A DNA stretch of 64,000 bases from Acidimicrobiia bacterium. GTDB taxonomy: Bacteria > Actinomycetota > Acidimicrobiia > Acidimicrobiales > Poriferisodalaceae. The notes below the pieces were generated by a model. It was not told where the DNA came from and did no database searches. It saw nothing but the letters and a program-made list of their open reading frames with translations. Both the position numbers and the translations under genes were made by a program. Below are positions 26,252 through 34,281 of this stretch, piece after piece. Location: positions 62,001-126,000 of the forward strand of contig JAJEEO010000012.1 in assembly GCA_022820925.1 (NCBI GenBank), read 5' to 3'. Position 1 is the first letter of the stretch, and each line of letters begins with the position of its first letter.

Positions 26252-27046
26252 CTAGATCGACAGTGGCGCTCGACCCGCTAGGTGGTCGGCGAGATTCGAC
26301 GCGGCCTCGATCAGCAACAGGCCGATGTCGTGCGTGCGATTGGGGTCGGGAAACCGGTACGCCGGACCATGCACATGCAGCGCCGCGACGACATCGCCGT
26401 CAGGCCCCAGCACCGGCGCTGCGACGGAGTTGATGCCGATGGCAAACTCCTCATACACCCAGACATATCCGGCGCTGTGCACCTGAGCCAGCCGGATCCG
26501 CAAGGCCTCGGCGTCGACCATGCTGTTCGCCGTGGTGGCTTCGAGTCCACCTGCCAGGTAGTCCTCGAGGTCATCGGGGCTGAGGTGCGCCAGGTAGACC
26601 AGTCCCGACGGCACCAAGTGCAGCGGGCAGTACTCGCCGGTCCACGAACGCACCTGCACTTCAGACTCCGGCTCGACCTGGTCGAGGTAATAGACGGTGC
26701 GGTCGGCCCGGACGCTCACGCCGGCGGTCTCGCCGACTTGGTTGACCAGGCTGTGCAGGTGAGGGCGGGCTGCGGCCAGCAGGCTGCGATCGTCTCCTGC
26801 GGCCCCGATGATGTCGATGAGCCCCTGGCCGATGCGGTACTCGCCTCCCGCGTCATCCTGAGCGACGGCACCGACGGCTTCGAGCGATGTCAGCAGCCGC
26901 GCCACGGTGCTCTTTGGCAGCCCGACGTGATCCGCGACATCGGTGACGCCCTGTGGTCCCACAGCCAGAGCCCGCAAGACGGCGAACGCACGCGAGATCG
27001 ATTGCACCGGCTCCACGGTACCCCGCAGCACGGACGGGTCCGTCAA
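26252..27046 (-). CDS. IclR family transcriptional regulator
   Basis: A 264-residue IclR protein. The winged helix-turn-helix occupies residues about 12-75: SISRAFAVLRALAVGPQGVTDVADHVGLPKSTVARLLTSLEAVGAV. The effector domain follows (GETAGVSVRADRTVYYLDQVEPESEVQVRSWTGEYCPLHLVPSGLVYLAHL, and later EEFAIGINSVAAPVLGPDGDVVAALHVHGP). TTG 27046 is taken as the start; GTG 27031 and GTG 27016 are alternatives. It diverges from the formate dehydrogenase operon, and paired palindromes lie between them. I infer that it controls itself, this operon, fhs/dehydrogenase and the corrinoid operon. The effector is unknown, perhaps a methylated glycine or formate. Confidence 0.9.
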   Translation of the reverse strand: MTDPSVLRGTVEPVQSISRAFAVLRALAVGPQGVTDVADHVGLPKSTVARLLTSLEAVGAVAQDDAGGEYRIGQGLIDIIGAAGDDRSLLAAARPHLHSLVNQVGETAGVSVRADRTVYYLDQVEPESEVQVRSWTGEYCPLHLVPSGLVYLAHLSPDDLEDYLAGGLEATTANSMVDAEALRIRLAQVHSAGYVWVYEEFAIGINSVAAPVLGPDGDVVAALHVHGPAYRFPDPNRTHDIGLLLIEAASNLADHLAGRAPLSI

Positions 27047-27060
27047 ACGCAGCCGAATCT

Positions 27061-27095
27061 GTGCCGTATTGTGGAACTGTTCTGCGATGCGGAAC
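27061..27095. promoter_or_regulatory. Paired palindromic operator candidate, iclR / formate dehydrogenase promoter
   Basis: The strong site, GTTCTGC-GAT-GCGGAAC (27079-27095), has 6 of 7 pairs. A weaker one, GTGCCGT-ATT-GTGGAAC (27061-27077), starts exactly 18 bases before it. Both spacing and sequence match the pairs at 21818-21852 and 40605-40639. It sits just upstream of the iclR start, fitting autoregulation and control of the formate dehydrogenase operon. Confidence 0.68.
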
Positions 27096-27221
27096 GCCTT
27101 CCCGCCGCGGCGAGTCGTGCGGGTTGTAGTCAGAGTGAAACTGTTGTAATCACGGTAGTGGCACCGTGAGCAGCGTAGAATTTGGGGCGACGGCGTTCAG
27201 CGAGTACGCGAATCTGGAGGG

Positions 27222-29249
27222 ATGATGCCGCGGGGGAATGGTGCACGACTGAGGGGACATCAGTCGCCCCTCGCGCGACTCGAGACTCCATTGGTGCGCG
27301 ACGGGGGAGTGCTGAGGCCCGCAACCTGGGATGACGCGCTCGACCGTGCCGCCGCAGGCCTGCAGGCGGCCACCCAGCAGCACGGTGCCGGCGGCGTCGG
27401 CATGTTCTCGTGCTCGAAGAGCACCAACGAGATGAACTACGCAGCCCAGAAGTTCATGCGCACGGTGCTGAAGTCCAACAACATCGACTCCTGTAATCGC
27501 ACCTGACACGCTCCGTCGGTCGTCGGTCTGGCGACAGTGTTCGGACTCGGGGGCGGGACGTGCTCCTACCAGGAGATCACCGAAACTGACGTGATTCTGC
27601 TGTGGGGGTCGAATGCCCGTGAGGCCCACCCGATCTTCTTTCATCACCTGCTGCGAGGGCTCGAGGGCGGCGCCGTGATGTACGCGGTGGACCCCCGCCG
27701 CACCTCGTCCGCTGAATTCGCCGATGTCTGGCTGGGGCTCGACGTCGGCACGGACATCGCTCTGGCCAACACGGTGGGTCGCGAGATCATCGCCCAGGGT
27801 TGGCACGACATTTCGTTCATCGAGCGTGCGACTACCGGCTTCGAGGACTACGCGGCCTCGGTCGAGCCATTCACCCTGGACGAGGGCGAGCGGCTGACTG
27901 GCGTGCCTGCGGAGGCCATCGCGGAGATGGCGCATGCCTACGCCATCGCCCCCACGGCTCAGATCCTGTGGACCCTGGGCATCACCGAGCACCACACGGC
28001 TGTCGAGAACGTGCTGTCGCTGTGCAACCTGGCGTTGCTCACCGGCCATGTCGGGCGGCGCGGTTCGGGACTGGTGCCGCTGCGAGGCCAGAACAACGTG
28101 CAAGGCGGGGGCGACATGGGGGCGTTGCCTGATCGGCTGCCCGGATTCCAAGCGCTCGCCGACGCCGAGGCCCGGGCACGTTACGAGCAGGTCTGGGACT
28201 GCGAGTTGAATCCGGTCCCCGGCAAGCACCTCACCGCCATGTTCGAGTCCATGGAAGAGGGCGAGCTGCGAGCGCTGTACGTCATCGGCGAGAACCCGGC
28301 CGACTCCGAGGCCAACGTGGCACATGCCCGCAAGCTGCTCGAAGGTCTGGACCTGCTCGTCGTGCAGGACATCTCGCTGACTCACACGGCGCGCATGGCC
28401 GACGTGGTGCTGCCCGCTGCCGCAGGCTGGTCCTCCAGCGAGGGAACCGTGACCTCGTCAGAGCGGCGCGTGCAGCGTGTGCGGGCAGCGGTTCCGCCCC
28501 AAGGGGACGCGCGGGATGACGTTCGCATCATCGGCGACCTGGCCCTACGCATGGGCGCTCGCTGGTCGGCAGTGACCGCTCACGAGCTGTGGGATGAGCT
28601 TCGGGTGCTGTCGCCGCTGCATGGCGGGATGAGCTGGGACCGTCTCGAGGACAGCGGCGGGCTGCAATGGCCGTGCCCGCACGACGACCATCCGGGAACC
28701 GAGTTCCTGCACACGTGGCTGTGGGCCGACGATCTCGACGGTCACGTTCCTGCACCATTTACGGTCAACGTGCATCGTCCGCCTGCCGAGGCGCTGAGCG
28801 ATCAGTTTCCCCTCCGGCTCACCACGGGCAGAGTTCTCGACTCGTACAACACCGGGGCGCAGTCGGCCGGATATTCCTCGCCGATCCGCTCCGGCGATGC
28901 CATCGAAGTGAGCCCCTCTGATGCAGCAGCGCTCGGCGTCTCCGACGGTGACGCTGTGCGGGTGAGCTCGCCCCGCGGCTCGGTCAACATGGAGGTGAGC
29001 ATTACCGACCGCCTGCCTGCCGGCTTGGTGTTCACTACCTTCCACTTCCCGGATCTGGTCGACTCCAACCTGCTCACCAACGATGCCTGGGACGCTCGCA
29101 GCGGAACGGCCGAATTCAAAGCAGCAGCCGTGCGCATCGATCCCCTGGGATCGAGCCCAATGGGATCCGGCACAGCGAGATCGGGCCCAGTGGGATCCGG
29201 CACAGGGCGATCTGGTGCGGCAGCCGCTGCCGGTGGTGCTGGTGGCTGA
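27222..29249 (+). CDS. fdhA: Formate dehydrogenase catalytic subunit, probable selenoprotein, lacking the N-terminal Fe-S domain
   Basis: A 675-codon Mo/W-bisPGD enzyme read through an in-frame TGA at 27504-27506. Before the TGA it reads NNIDSCNRT; after it HAPSVVGLATVFGLGGG. This is the exact context of selenocysteine or cysteine in formate dehydrogenases (U/C-H-x-P-S-V). The conserved Arg lies in VPLRGQNNVQGGGDMG, and the C-terminal cofactor domain runs from LTTGRVLDSYNTGAQSAG. The usual N-terminal CxxCxxxC Fe-S domain is absent. The protein starts at the next domain (RLETPLVRDGG), and the missing part is at the end of the gene at 31020-31961. ATG 27222 or 27225 follows CTGGAGGG. Sec insertion machinery is not in this window. 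Confidence 0.88.
27504..27540 (+). promoter_or_regulatory. Probable selenocysteine codon and bacterial SECIS hairpin
   Basis: TGA 27504-27506 is followed at once by sequence that can fold: ACAC (27506-27509) with GTGT (27537-27540), and an inner GTCG (27515-27518) with CGAC (27532-27535). The GU-rich loop between carries GGTC. Bacterial SECIS elements occupy this position within coding sequence. The fold was drawn by eye and not computed. Confidence 0.6.
29146..29220 (+). repeat. 30-bp in-frame tandem repeat at the fdhA 3' end
   Basis: Two 30-base units (29161-29190 and 29191-29220) share TGGGATCCGGCACAG, with a half unit before them at 29146. They encode a Gly/Ser/Arg-rich tail (MGSGTARSGP, VGSGTGRSGA) after the last conserved residues of FdhA and extend into the start region of the next gene. 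Confidence 0.8.
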
Positions 29250-31023
29250 CCTTCATTTCTCCGATGCGTCCCCGACCGCATCGGAGCGACGGGCTGTCAT
29301 GGCGGCGCTCAGCGTCAGCGACGCCGGCCCCGGTGCCGTCATTGTCGACCACCCCCGGGTGGTACGGGGCGGAACACGTCGACGCAAGCAAATGCGCCAC
29401 CTGCTGCTGCCCGCCCTGCACGCTCTGCAGCGAGAGGCCGGCTGGATCTCGCCGGGCGGGCTGAATTTCGTCGGCCGCACCTTGGGCGTGCCGCCCGCAG
29501 AGGCCTATGGCGTGGCCACGTTCTACGAGATGTTCCGCACCGAAGCCCCGGCGCACGAGCTGAGCCTTCGCCACGTCTGCGTCGACCCGATCTGCGCGCT
29601 CGCCGGCGCATCCCGGCTCGCGGAGAATCTTCGATCCCAGGGCCATGCGGTACATGAGGGTCCGTGTTTGGGCCAGTGCGAGCGCGCGCCGGCGGTGTTC
29701 ATCCAGGGCCGGCGCGAGCCCGACCGTGTGCCCGACGACGAGCGCGGCCTCGATTCACTGCTGGTGAGCGTCACGGCCGAATCGCTCGACGCGCCCAGCC
29801 TGCTGCGGCACATGATCGATCCGTCGAGCGCAGCCGATGCTGCCTCGATGGAGGCGTACCGGGCCCGAGGGGGCGGCTCAGCGCTGGAAGCTGCTCTGCG
29901 CCTCGGCCCCGACGAGGTCATCTCGCAGATCAGCAGTTCAGGGCTGTCGGGCCGGGGCGGCGCAGCATTCCCCACCGGCATCAAGTGGCGGGCCGTCGCG
30001 GACGGCGATGGCCCCAAGCACGTCGTGGCCAACATCGACGAGTCCGAGCCGGGCACATTCAAGGACCGGCTGCTGTGCGAGCGGGACCCGCTTGCGATCA
30101 TCGAATCCATCACGGTGGCCGGACTCGTCGTCGGCGCCACCCAGGGCTGGATCTACATCCGTGGCGAATACCCGCTGGCCACCCAGCGCCTGCGGCACGC
30201 CATCGCCCAAGCCCGTGCCGAGGGCTGGCTGGGCGACGATGCCGCAGGGTCCGGTCAGCCGTTTGACATCGATCTGCGACGTGGCGCCGGTGCCTATATC
30301 TGCGGCGAAGAGACCGCTCTGTTCAACTCGCTCGAAGGCTTCCGGGGCGAACCCCGCAACAAGCCGCCGTTCCCCACGACGCACGGGCTCTTCGGGCGCC
30401 CCACCGTGGTCAATAACCCCGAGACGCTGCTCAACGTGAACGAGATCCTGCGGATCGGCCCAGAGGCGTACCGCAACGTGGGTACCGAGGGCTCTCCGGG
30501 CACCAAGCTGTTCTGCCTGTCGGGCCACGTCGGGCGGCCGGGGCTGTACGAGACGCCCTTCGGGACGCCGCTGGGCGAATTGCTGTCTTTGGCGGGCGGC
30601 GTGCAGGGCAACTTGCAGGCGATCCTGCTGGGTGGGGCTGCGGGCAGCTTTGTCGGGCCCGATGCGCTCGAACTGCCGCTGTCGCTGGAGGACACTCGCA
30701 GCGCCGGCACGACGCTGGGCTCGGGTCCTGTGATGGTCTTCAACGAATCTGCTGATATGGGCTCGGTGATCGAGCGTCTGGCGAAGTTCTTCCGTGACGA
30801 GTCGTGCGGTCAATGCGTGCCGTGCCGCGTCGGCACAGTTCGCCAGCATGAGATCGTCGCCCAGATCCGCCGGGCGGATGCTCCCACTCGCTCCCAGCGC
30901 CTCCTCCTCGACGACATCGCCGGCGCCATGGGCGACGCGTCGATCTGCGGTCTGGGCCACACGGCGGCCTCCGCAGTGCTCTCGGGAATGCGACTGGGAT
31001 TGCTGGGGACAGAACAGTCATGA
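29242..31023 (+). CDS. fdhB: NAD-dependent formate dehydrogenase diaphorase subunit (NuoE-NuoF fusion)
   Basis: About 593 residues joining two complex I-like domains. Residues about 45-170 are NuoE-like, with thioredoxin-fold [2Fe-2S] ligands at VCVDPICALAGA and GPCLGQCERAP. Residues about 200-590 are NuoF-like: GLSGRGGAAFPTGIKW for FMN, ESEPGTFKDR, RRGAGAYICGEETAL for NAD, and a C-terminal [4Fe-4S] set, ESCGQCVPCRVG plus a later SICGLG. It passes formate electrons to NAD+. The start is uncertain: GTG 29242 overlaps the fdhA stop, GTG 29215 and ATG 29299 are alternatives, and no clear ribosome binding site decides. Its stop overlaps the next ATG. Confidence 0.9.
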   Translation: MADLHFSDASPTASERRAVMAALSVSDAGPGAVIVDHPRVVRGGTRRRKQMRHLLLPALHALQREAGWISPGGLNFVGRTLGVPPAEAYGVATFYEMFRTEAPAHELSLRHVCVDPICALAGASRLAENLRSQGHAVHEGPCLGQCERAPAVFIQGRREPDRVPDDERGLDSLLVSVTAESLDAPSLLRHMIDPSSAADAASMEAYRARGGGSALEAALRLGPDEVISQISSSGLSGRGGAAFPTGIKWRAVADGDGPKHVVANIDESEPGTFKDRLLCERDPLAIIESITVAGLVVGATQGWIYIRGEYPLATQRLRHAIAQARAEGWLGDDAAGSGQPFDIDLRRGAGAYICGEETALFNSLEGFRGEPRNKPPFPTTHGLFGRPTVVNNPETLLNVNEILRIGPEAYRNVGTEGSPGTKLFCLSGHVGRPGLYETPFGTPLGELLSLAGGVQGNLQAILLGGAAGSFVGPDALELPLSLEDTRSAGTTLGSGPVMVFNESADMGSVIERLAKFFRDESCGQCVPCRVGTVRQHEIVAQIRRADAPTRSQRLLLDDIAGAMGDASICGLGHTAASAVLSGMRLGLLGTEQS

Positions 31024-31961
31024 ATCCGGGCAACGGCATCGTCGACTCGCACGTCGCGGTCAGCATCGACGGGCGCGAAGTCACGGTGCCGCAGGGTCAG
31101 ACGATCCTGGCTGCATGCACTGCCGCCGGCGTCGAGACACCCACGATCTGCTGGGCGCCCAACCTCACGCCGGTGAACGTCTGCCGGGTGTGCGTCGTGG
31201 AGCTGGAAGGCTCGCGCACGCTGGTGCCTGCCTGCTCGCGGCCTGCCGAAGACGGCATGCAGATCAGCACCGACTCAGAACGGGTGCGCCACAGCCGGCG
31301 CATGGTGCTCGAGTTCTTGGGCTCGGCCAACGACCTGTCCCAGGCCGACGAGATCGCGGAGTGGTCACAGCACTACGGCGCCGACGCGCGGCGCTACGCC
31401 GCAGAGCTCGCCGCCGATGCCGATGGCGAGCCAGAGGTTGCACTCGAGCTGGTGGACGATCCGGTGCGGATCCAGGACGACCTCTACATCCGCGCGTATG
31501 ACCGCTGCGTGCTGTGCTACAAGTGCGTCGAAGCGTGCGGCGACGATGCCCAGCACACCTTCGCCATCGCGGTGGCGGGACGTGGCTTCGACGCCCGCAT
31601 CCGCACCGAGTACGACGTCGAACTCCCGGAGAGCGCCTGTGTCTACTGCGGCAACTGTGTTGCGGTGTGCCCCACCGGCGCCTTGCAGTTCCGCACCGAG
31701 TTCGATCTGCGCGCCGTGGGGGAGTGGCGACCCGATGACCAGACCGTCACCCGCACGGTGTGCTCGTACTGCGGCGTGGGCTGCAATCTCGAGCTCCACA
31801 CCCAAGACGAGCGCATCGTGAAGGTGACCTCGCCTGAGGATCACTCGGTGACGAGCGGCCATCTGTGCATCAAGGGCCGATTTGGCTGGCAGTACGTGCA
31901 CGCACCGGCGTTCGAGCCACCGGCAACTGACACGCCCGCTTCAGAGAGCACGGAGCCCTAG
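31020..31961 (+). CDS. Ferredoxin-like formate dehydrogenase subunit carrying the displaced Mo-subunit Fe-S domain
   Basis: A 313-residue Fe-S protein. The order is: a [2Fe-2S] ferredoxin/NuoG-type domain (CWAPNLTPVNVCRVCVVELEG, with a further Cys in VPACSRPA); two [4Fe-4S] clusters (DRCVLCYKCVEACGDD and SACVYCGNCVAVCPTGAL); and then RTVCSYCGVGCNLELHTQDE with a late GHLCIKGRFGWQYVH. That last part is the molybdopterin oxidoreductase Fe4S domain that normally begins FdhA. It ends just where the fdhA product begins, so the catalytic subunit is split and the gene order permuted. ATG 31020 overlaps the fdhB stop (ATGA). The tail is Thr/Glu/Pro rich. Confidence 0.9.
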   Translation: MNPGNGIVDSHVAVSIDGREVTVPQGQTILAACTAAGVETPTICWAPNLTPVNVCRVCVVELEGSRTLVPACSRPAEDGMQISTDSERVRHSRRMVLEFLGSANDLSQADEIAEWSQHYGADARRYAAELAADADGEPEVALELVDDPVRIQDDLYIRAYDRCVLCYKCVEACGDDAQHTFAIAVAGRGFDARIRTEYDVELPESACVYCGNCVAVCPTGALQFRTEFDLRAVGEWRPDDQTVTRTVCSYCGVGCNLELHTQDERIVKVTSPEDHSVTSGHLCIKGRFGWQYVHAPAFEPPATDTPASESTEP

Positions 31962-31967
31962 ACACCG

Positions 31968-33407
31968 GTGACAGCGGGCGAGCCCGAAACATCCGCCGGA
32001 GGCGGTGCATCAGACACGACCGCCGGAGGCGGTGCATCAGACACGACCGCCGCAGGCGGTGCATCAGACACAGCGCGAGCTACGCGCCGCGACCGCGCGT
32101 TGCGGCGCGCCCGCGAGATGGCAGCCGAACACCTGCCGCGCATCTCGCGGGCCCCGACGCCCGAACCCCTCGTCGGCGGACCCGCGCTCGCTTCGGCGGC
32201 CGCACGCAGCACAGCGCTCTTCGTCGGCATAGCGCTGCTCATGGCTGGCAACGGCCTGCAGAACACGTTGCTGGGGGTACGGGCCGAATCGGAGGGCTTC
32301 GGCTCGACGGTCTCAGGCCTGGTCATGGCGATGAACTTTGTGGGCTTTCTGGCGGGTTCAGCAATGGCGCCCCATTTCCTGCGCCAGGTCGGTCATGTCC
32401 GGGTCTTTGCGGCGCTGGCGTCTGCGGGCAGCAGCGTGGTGCTCGTGCAGGCCGTGTGGGTGAACCCGCTGGTCTGGGGAGCTGGGCGGTTCCTGTGGGG
32501 CATGTGCTTCGCCGCGTTGATCGTGGTGGCCGAGACCTGGCTGAACGAGCTGGCGACCAACGAGAATCGGGGTCGGATGCTGGCCCGCTACATGGTCATC
32601 ACGATGGGTGCCATTGCCACGGGCCAATTCATGGTGGCCATCGCCGACACCAACAGCTTCACGCTCTTCGCTGTCGTGTCGGTGCTGGTGTCGCTCGCAC
32701 TCGTGCCGATGTCGCTGTCGGCCTCGGCCAACCCTCCTGTCGTCGTCCCCGAGCGCGTCGGGCTGCGCACGCTGCTGCAGACCGCGCCGACCGGTGTTGT
32801 GGTCGCGTTCCTCGTGGGCGGCGCTCTGGGCTCGATTTCCGGCATCGGAGCGGTGTACGCGGCGGCGCGGGGTCTCTCGCCGGTTCAGGTCGCGGCGTTC
32901 GTCGCTGCCCCGATGATCGGCAGCCTGTTCGGGCAGCTCCCGCTCGGCCGACTGTCAGACCGCGTGCCCCGACGCATCGTCATGGTCCTGGCCGCCTCGA
33001 TCGCGGCGGCCGCCTGCTTGGGGATGCTGGCGCTCGATGAACGGGGCATCGCAGGCATCGCCGTGATGGGCGTGATGGGTGCGTTCGCCTACCCCATCTA
33101 CTCGCTGGCGGTTGCTCAGACGAACGACTGGCTGCGCGGTTCCCAGCGAGCAGGTGCCAGTGCCGTGCTGGTGCGCATGAACGGCGTCGGCGCCACAGTG
33201 GGGCCGATCTGCGCAGCGATCGGGATGTCGCTGAGCCTCAACGCGTTTTACGTCGTCATGGCGGCATCGCACGTGGCGGTGGCCGTCTTCGTGGCCGGAC
33301 GGATGCTGCTGGTGGCCGGGCCCACGGTGTCTCAGCAGGGACGGTTCCACCCGATTCCCGCCCGGGCCTCGACCGCAGTCGCGGCGCTGCTTCGACGGCG
33401 GCGCTAG
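31968..33407 (+). CDS. MFS transporter with repetitive N-terminal extension
   Basis: A 479-residue major facilitator. Residues 1-80 or so are a cytoplasmic extension with three 9-residue repeats (AGGGASDTT type) and a basic segment. About 12 membrane helices follow. The pattern ETWLNELATNENRGRMLARYMVITMGAIATGQ after helix 4 and RLSDRVPRRIVMV resemble the YcaD-like MFS group. The start GTG lies 6 bases after the Fe-S subunit gene, so it belongs to the formate dehydrogenase transcript. Import of a methylated amine or export of formate are guesses; the sequence does not name a substrate. Confidence 0.85.
   Translation: MTAGEPETSAGGGASDTTAGGGASDTTAAGGASDTARATRRDRALRRAREMAAEHLPRISRAPTPEPLVGGPALASAAARSTALFVGIALLMAGNGLQNTLLGVRAESEGFGSTVSGLVMAMNFVGFLAGSAMAPHFLRQVGHVRVFAALASAGSSVVLVQAVWVNPLVWGAGRFLWGMCFAALIVVAETWLNELATNENRGRMLARYMVITMGAIATGQFMVAIADTNSFTLFAVVSVLVSLALVPMSLSASANPPVVVPERVGLRTLLQTAPTGVVVAFLVGGALGSISGIGAVYAAARGLSPVQVAAFVAAPMIGSLFGQLPLGRLSDRVPRRIVMVLAASIAAAACLGMLALDERGIAGIAVMGVMGAFAYPIYSLAVAQTNDWLRGSQRAGASAVLVRMNGVGATVGPICAAIGMSLSLNAFYVVMAASHVAVAVFVAGRMLLVAGPTVSQQGRFHPIPARASTAVAALLRRRR
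31992..32072 (+). repeat. 27-bp in-frame tandem repeat, three copies, each with a palindrome
   Basis: Units start at 31992, 32019 and 32046, exactly 27 bases apart. Each contains a hairpin of the type ACCGCC-GGA-GGCGGT (GCA loop in copy 3; one end mismatch in copy 1) followed by a shared GCATCAGACAC block. They encode the 9-residue repeats near the N-terminus of the MFS protein. Confidence 0.92.
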
Positions 33408-33429
33408 GCCAGCCGGAGAGCCAAGAGCT

Positions 33430-34254
33430 GTGGGAGCCCTCTTCGGACTGCTCACGTCGGTGAGTATCGGCACCAGCGACTTGTTCGGGCGGCGGGTGGT
33501 GACCCGATGCCACGTGCTCTCAGCAATGATCGTGTTCCAGGGAGCCGCAGCGCTCGTGTCGCTCGGGATCCTGCCGTTCATTCCAGGCACGTTCGCCGGC
33601 GACGATTTCAGCCGGGGTCTCGTGTCGGGCCTCGGGCTCGGGGCTGGCCTGGCGCTCTACTACACGTCGCTGGATCGGGCCGGTTCGGCTATCGCGGCAC
33701 CGATCGTGGCCACCCTCTCCGCGGTCATCCCGTTCGCGTACACCGCTGTGCGAGGCCACGACCCACCGCTCGTCGGCATCATCGGGGCCGCCGTGGCATT
33801 CGGTGGGCTGGGGCTGGTGACCGCAGGCGGCAGCCGGGGCAAGCACGTGGCGGCCGGAACCATCTGGGCAACCCTGTCGGGCCTCGGCTATGGCGTGGGG
33901 CTCAGCGTTCTGGTCGACCTGTCCGAGAGTTCGGGGGCATGGCCAGGGTTCGGCCAGCGGTTGACCTCGGTGGCGCTCATGGCCGCCGTGGTCGCGATCC
34001 GGGGCCTGCCCGCGCTGCCCCCGTCCGACGTGATTGGCTTCGCACTGCTGACCGGAGTCGCCAGCGCTGCGGCGACGATCTTCTACATCGTCGGCATCTG
34101 GTTCGACCCGCCCGCAACCGTGGTTGGCGCATCGATGTTCCCGGTGATGAGCGTCATCGTCGGCAGAGTCGCCTACCAGGACTCCCTCAACACACGCCAG
34201 AGCATCGGCATCGTGGCCGCTGTCGCCGGCGTCACCGCCGTCGTCGCCACCTAG
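33430..34254 (+). CDS. DMT superfamily (EamA-type) transporter
   Basis: A 274-residue membrane protein with about ten short helices in two EamA repeats. The first runs from GALFGLLTSVSIGTSDLFGRRV to ALYYTSLDRAGSAIAAPIVATLSAVIPFAYTAV. The second ends with a helix pair around GASMFPVMSVIVGRVAYQDSL and IGIVAAVAGVTAVVAT. The SLDRAGSAIAAPI segment matches the usual EamA motif. DMT carriers move amino acids, amines or nucleotide sugars; the substrate is unknown. GTG 33430 is 22 bases after the MFS gene, so it may be the last gene of that operon. It converges with the MttB gene. Confidence 0.85.
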   Translation: MGALFGLLTSVSIGTSDLFGRRVVTRCHVLSAMIVFQGAAALVSLGILPFIPGTFAGDDFSRGLVSGLGLGAGLALYYTSLDRAGSAIAAPIVATLSAVIPFAYTAVRGHDPPLVGIIGAAVAFGGLGLVTAGGSRGKHVAAGTIWATLSGLGYGVGLSVLVDLSESSGAWPGFGQRLTSVALMAAVVAIRGLPALPPSDVIGFALLTGVASAAATIFYIVGIWFDPPATVVGASMFPVMSVIVGRVAYQDSLNTRQSIGIVAAVAGVTAVVAT

Positions 34255-34281
34255 ACCCGCACACTCTGGCTGGCGGTGCCG

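Noticed and set aside
27222..27506. A separate 94-codon gene before the formate dehydrogenase frame
   Set aside because: It ends at a TGA sitting at the Sec position of FdhA, and the protein continues in the same frame; it is the front part of one gene.
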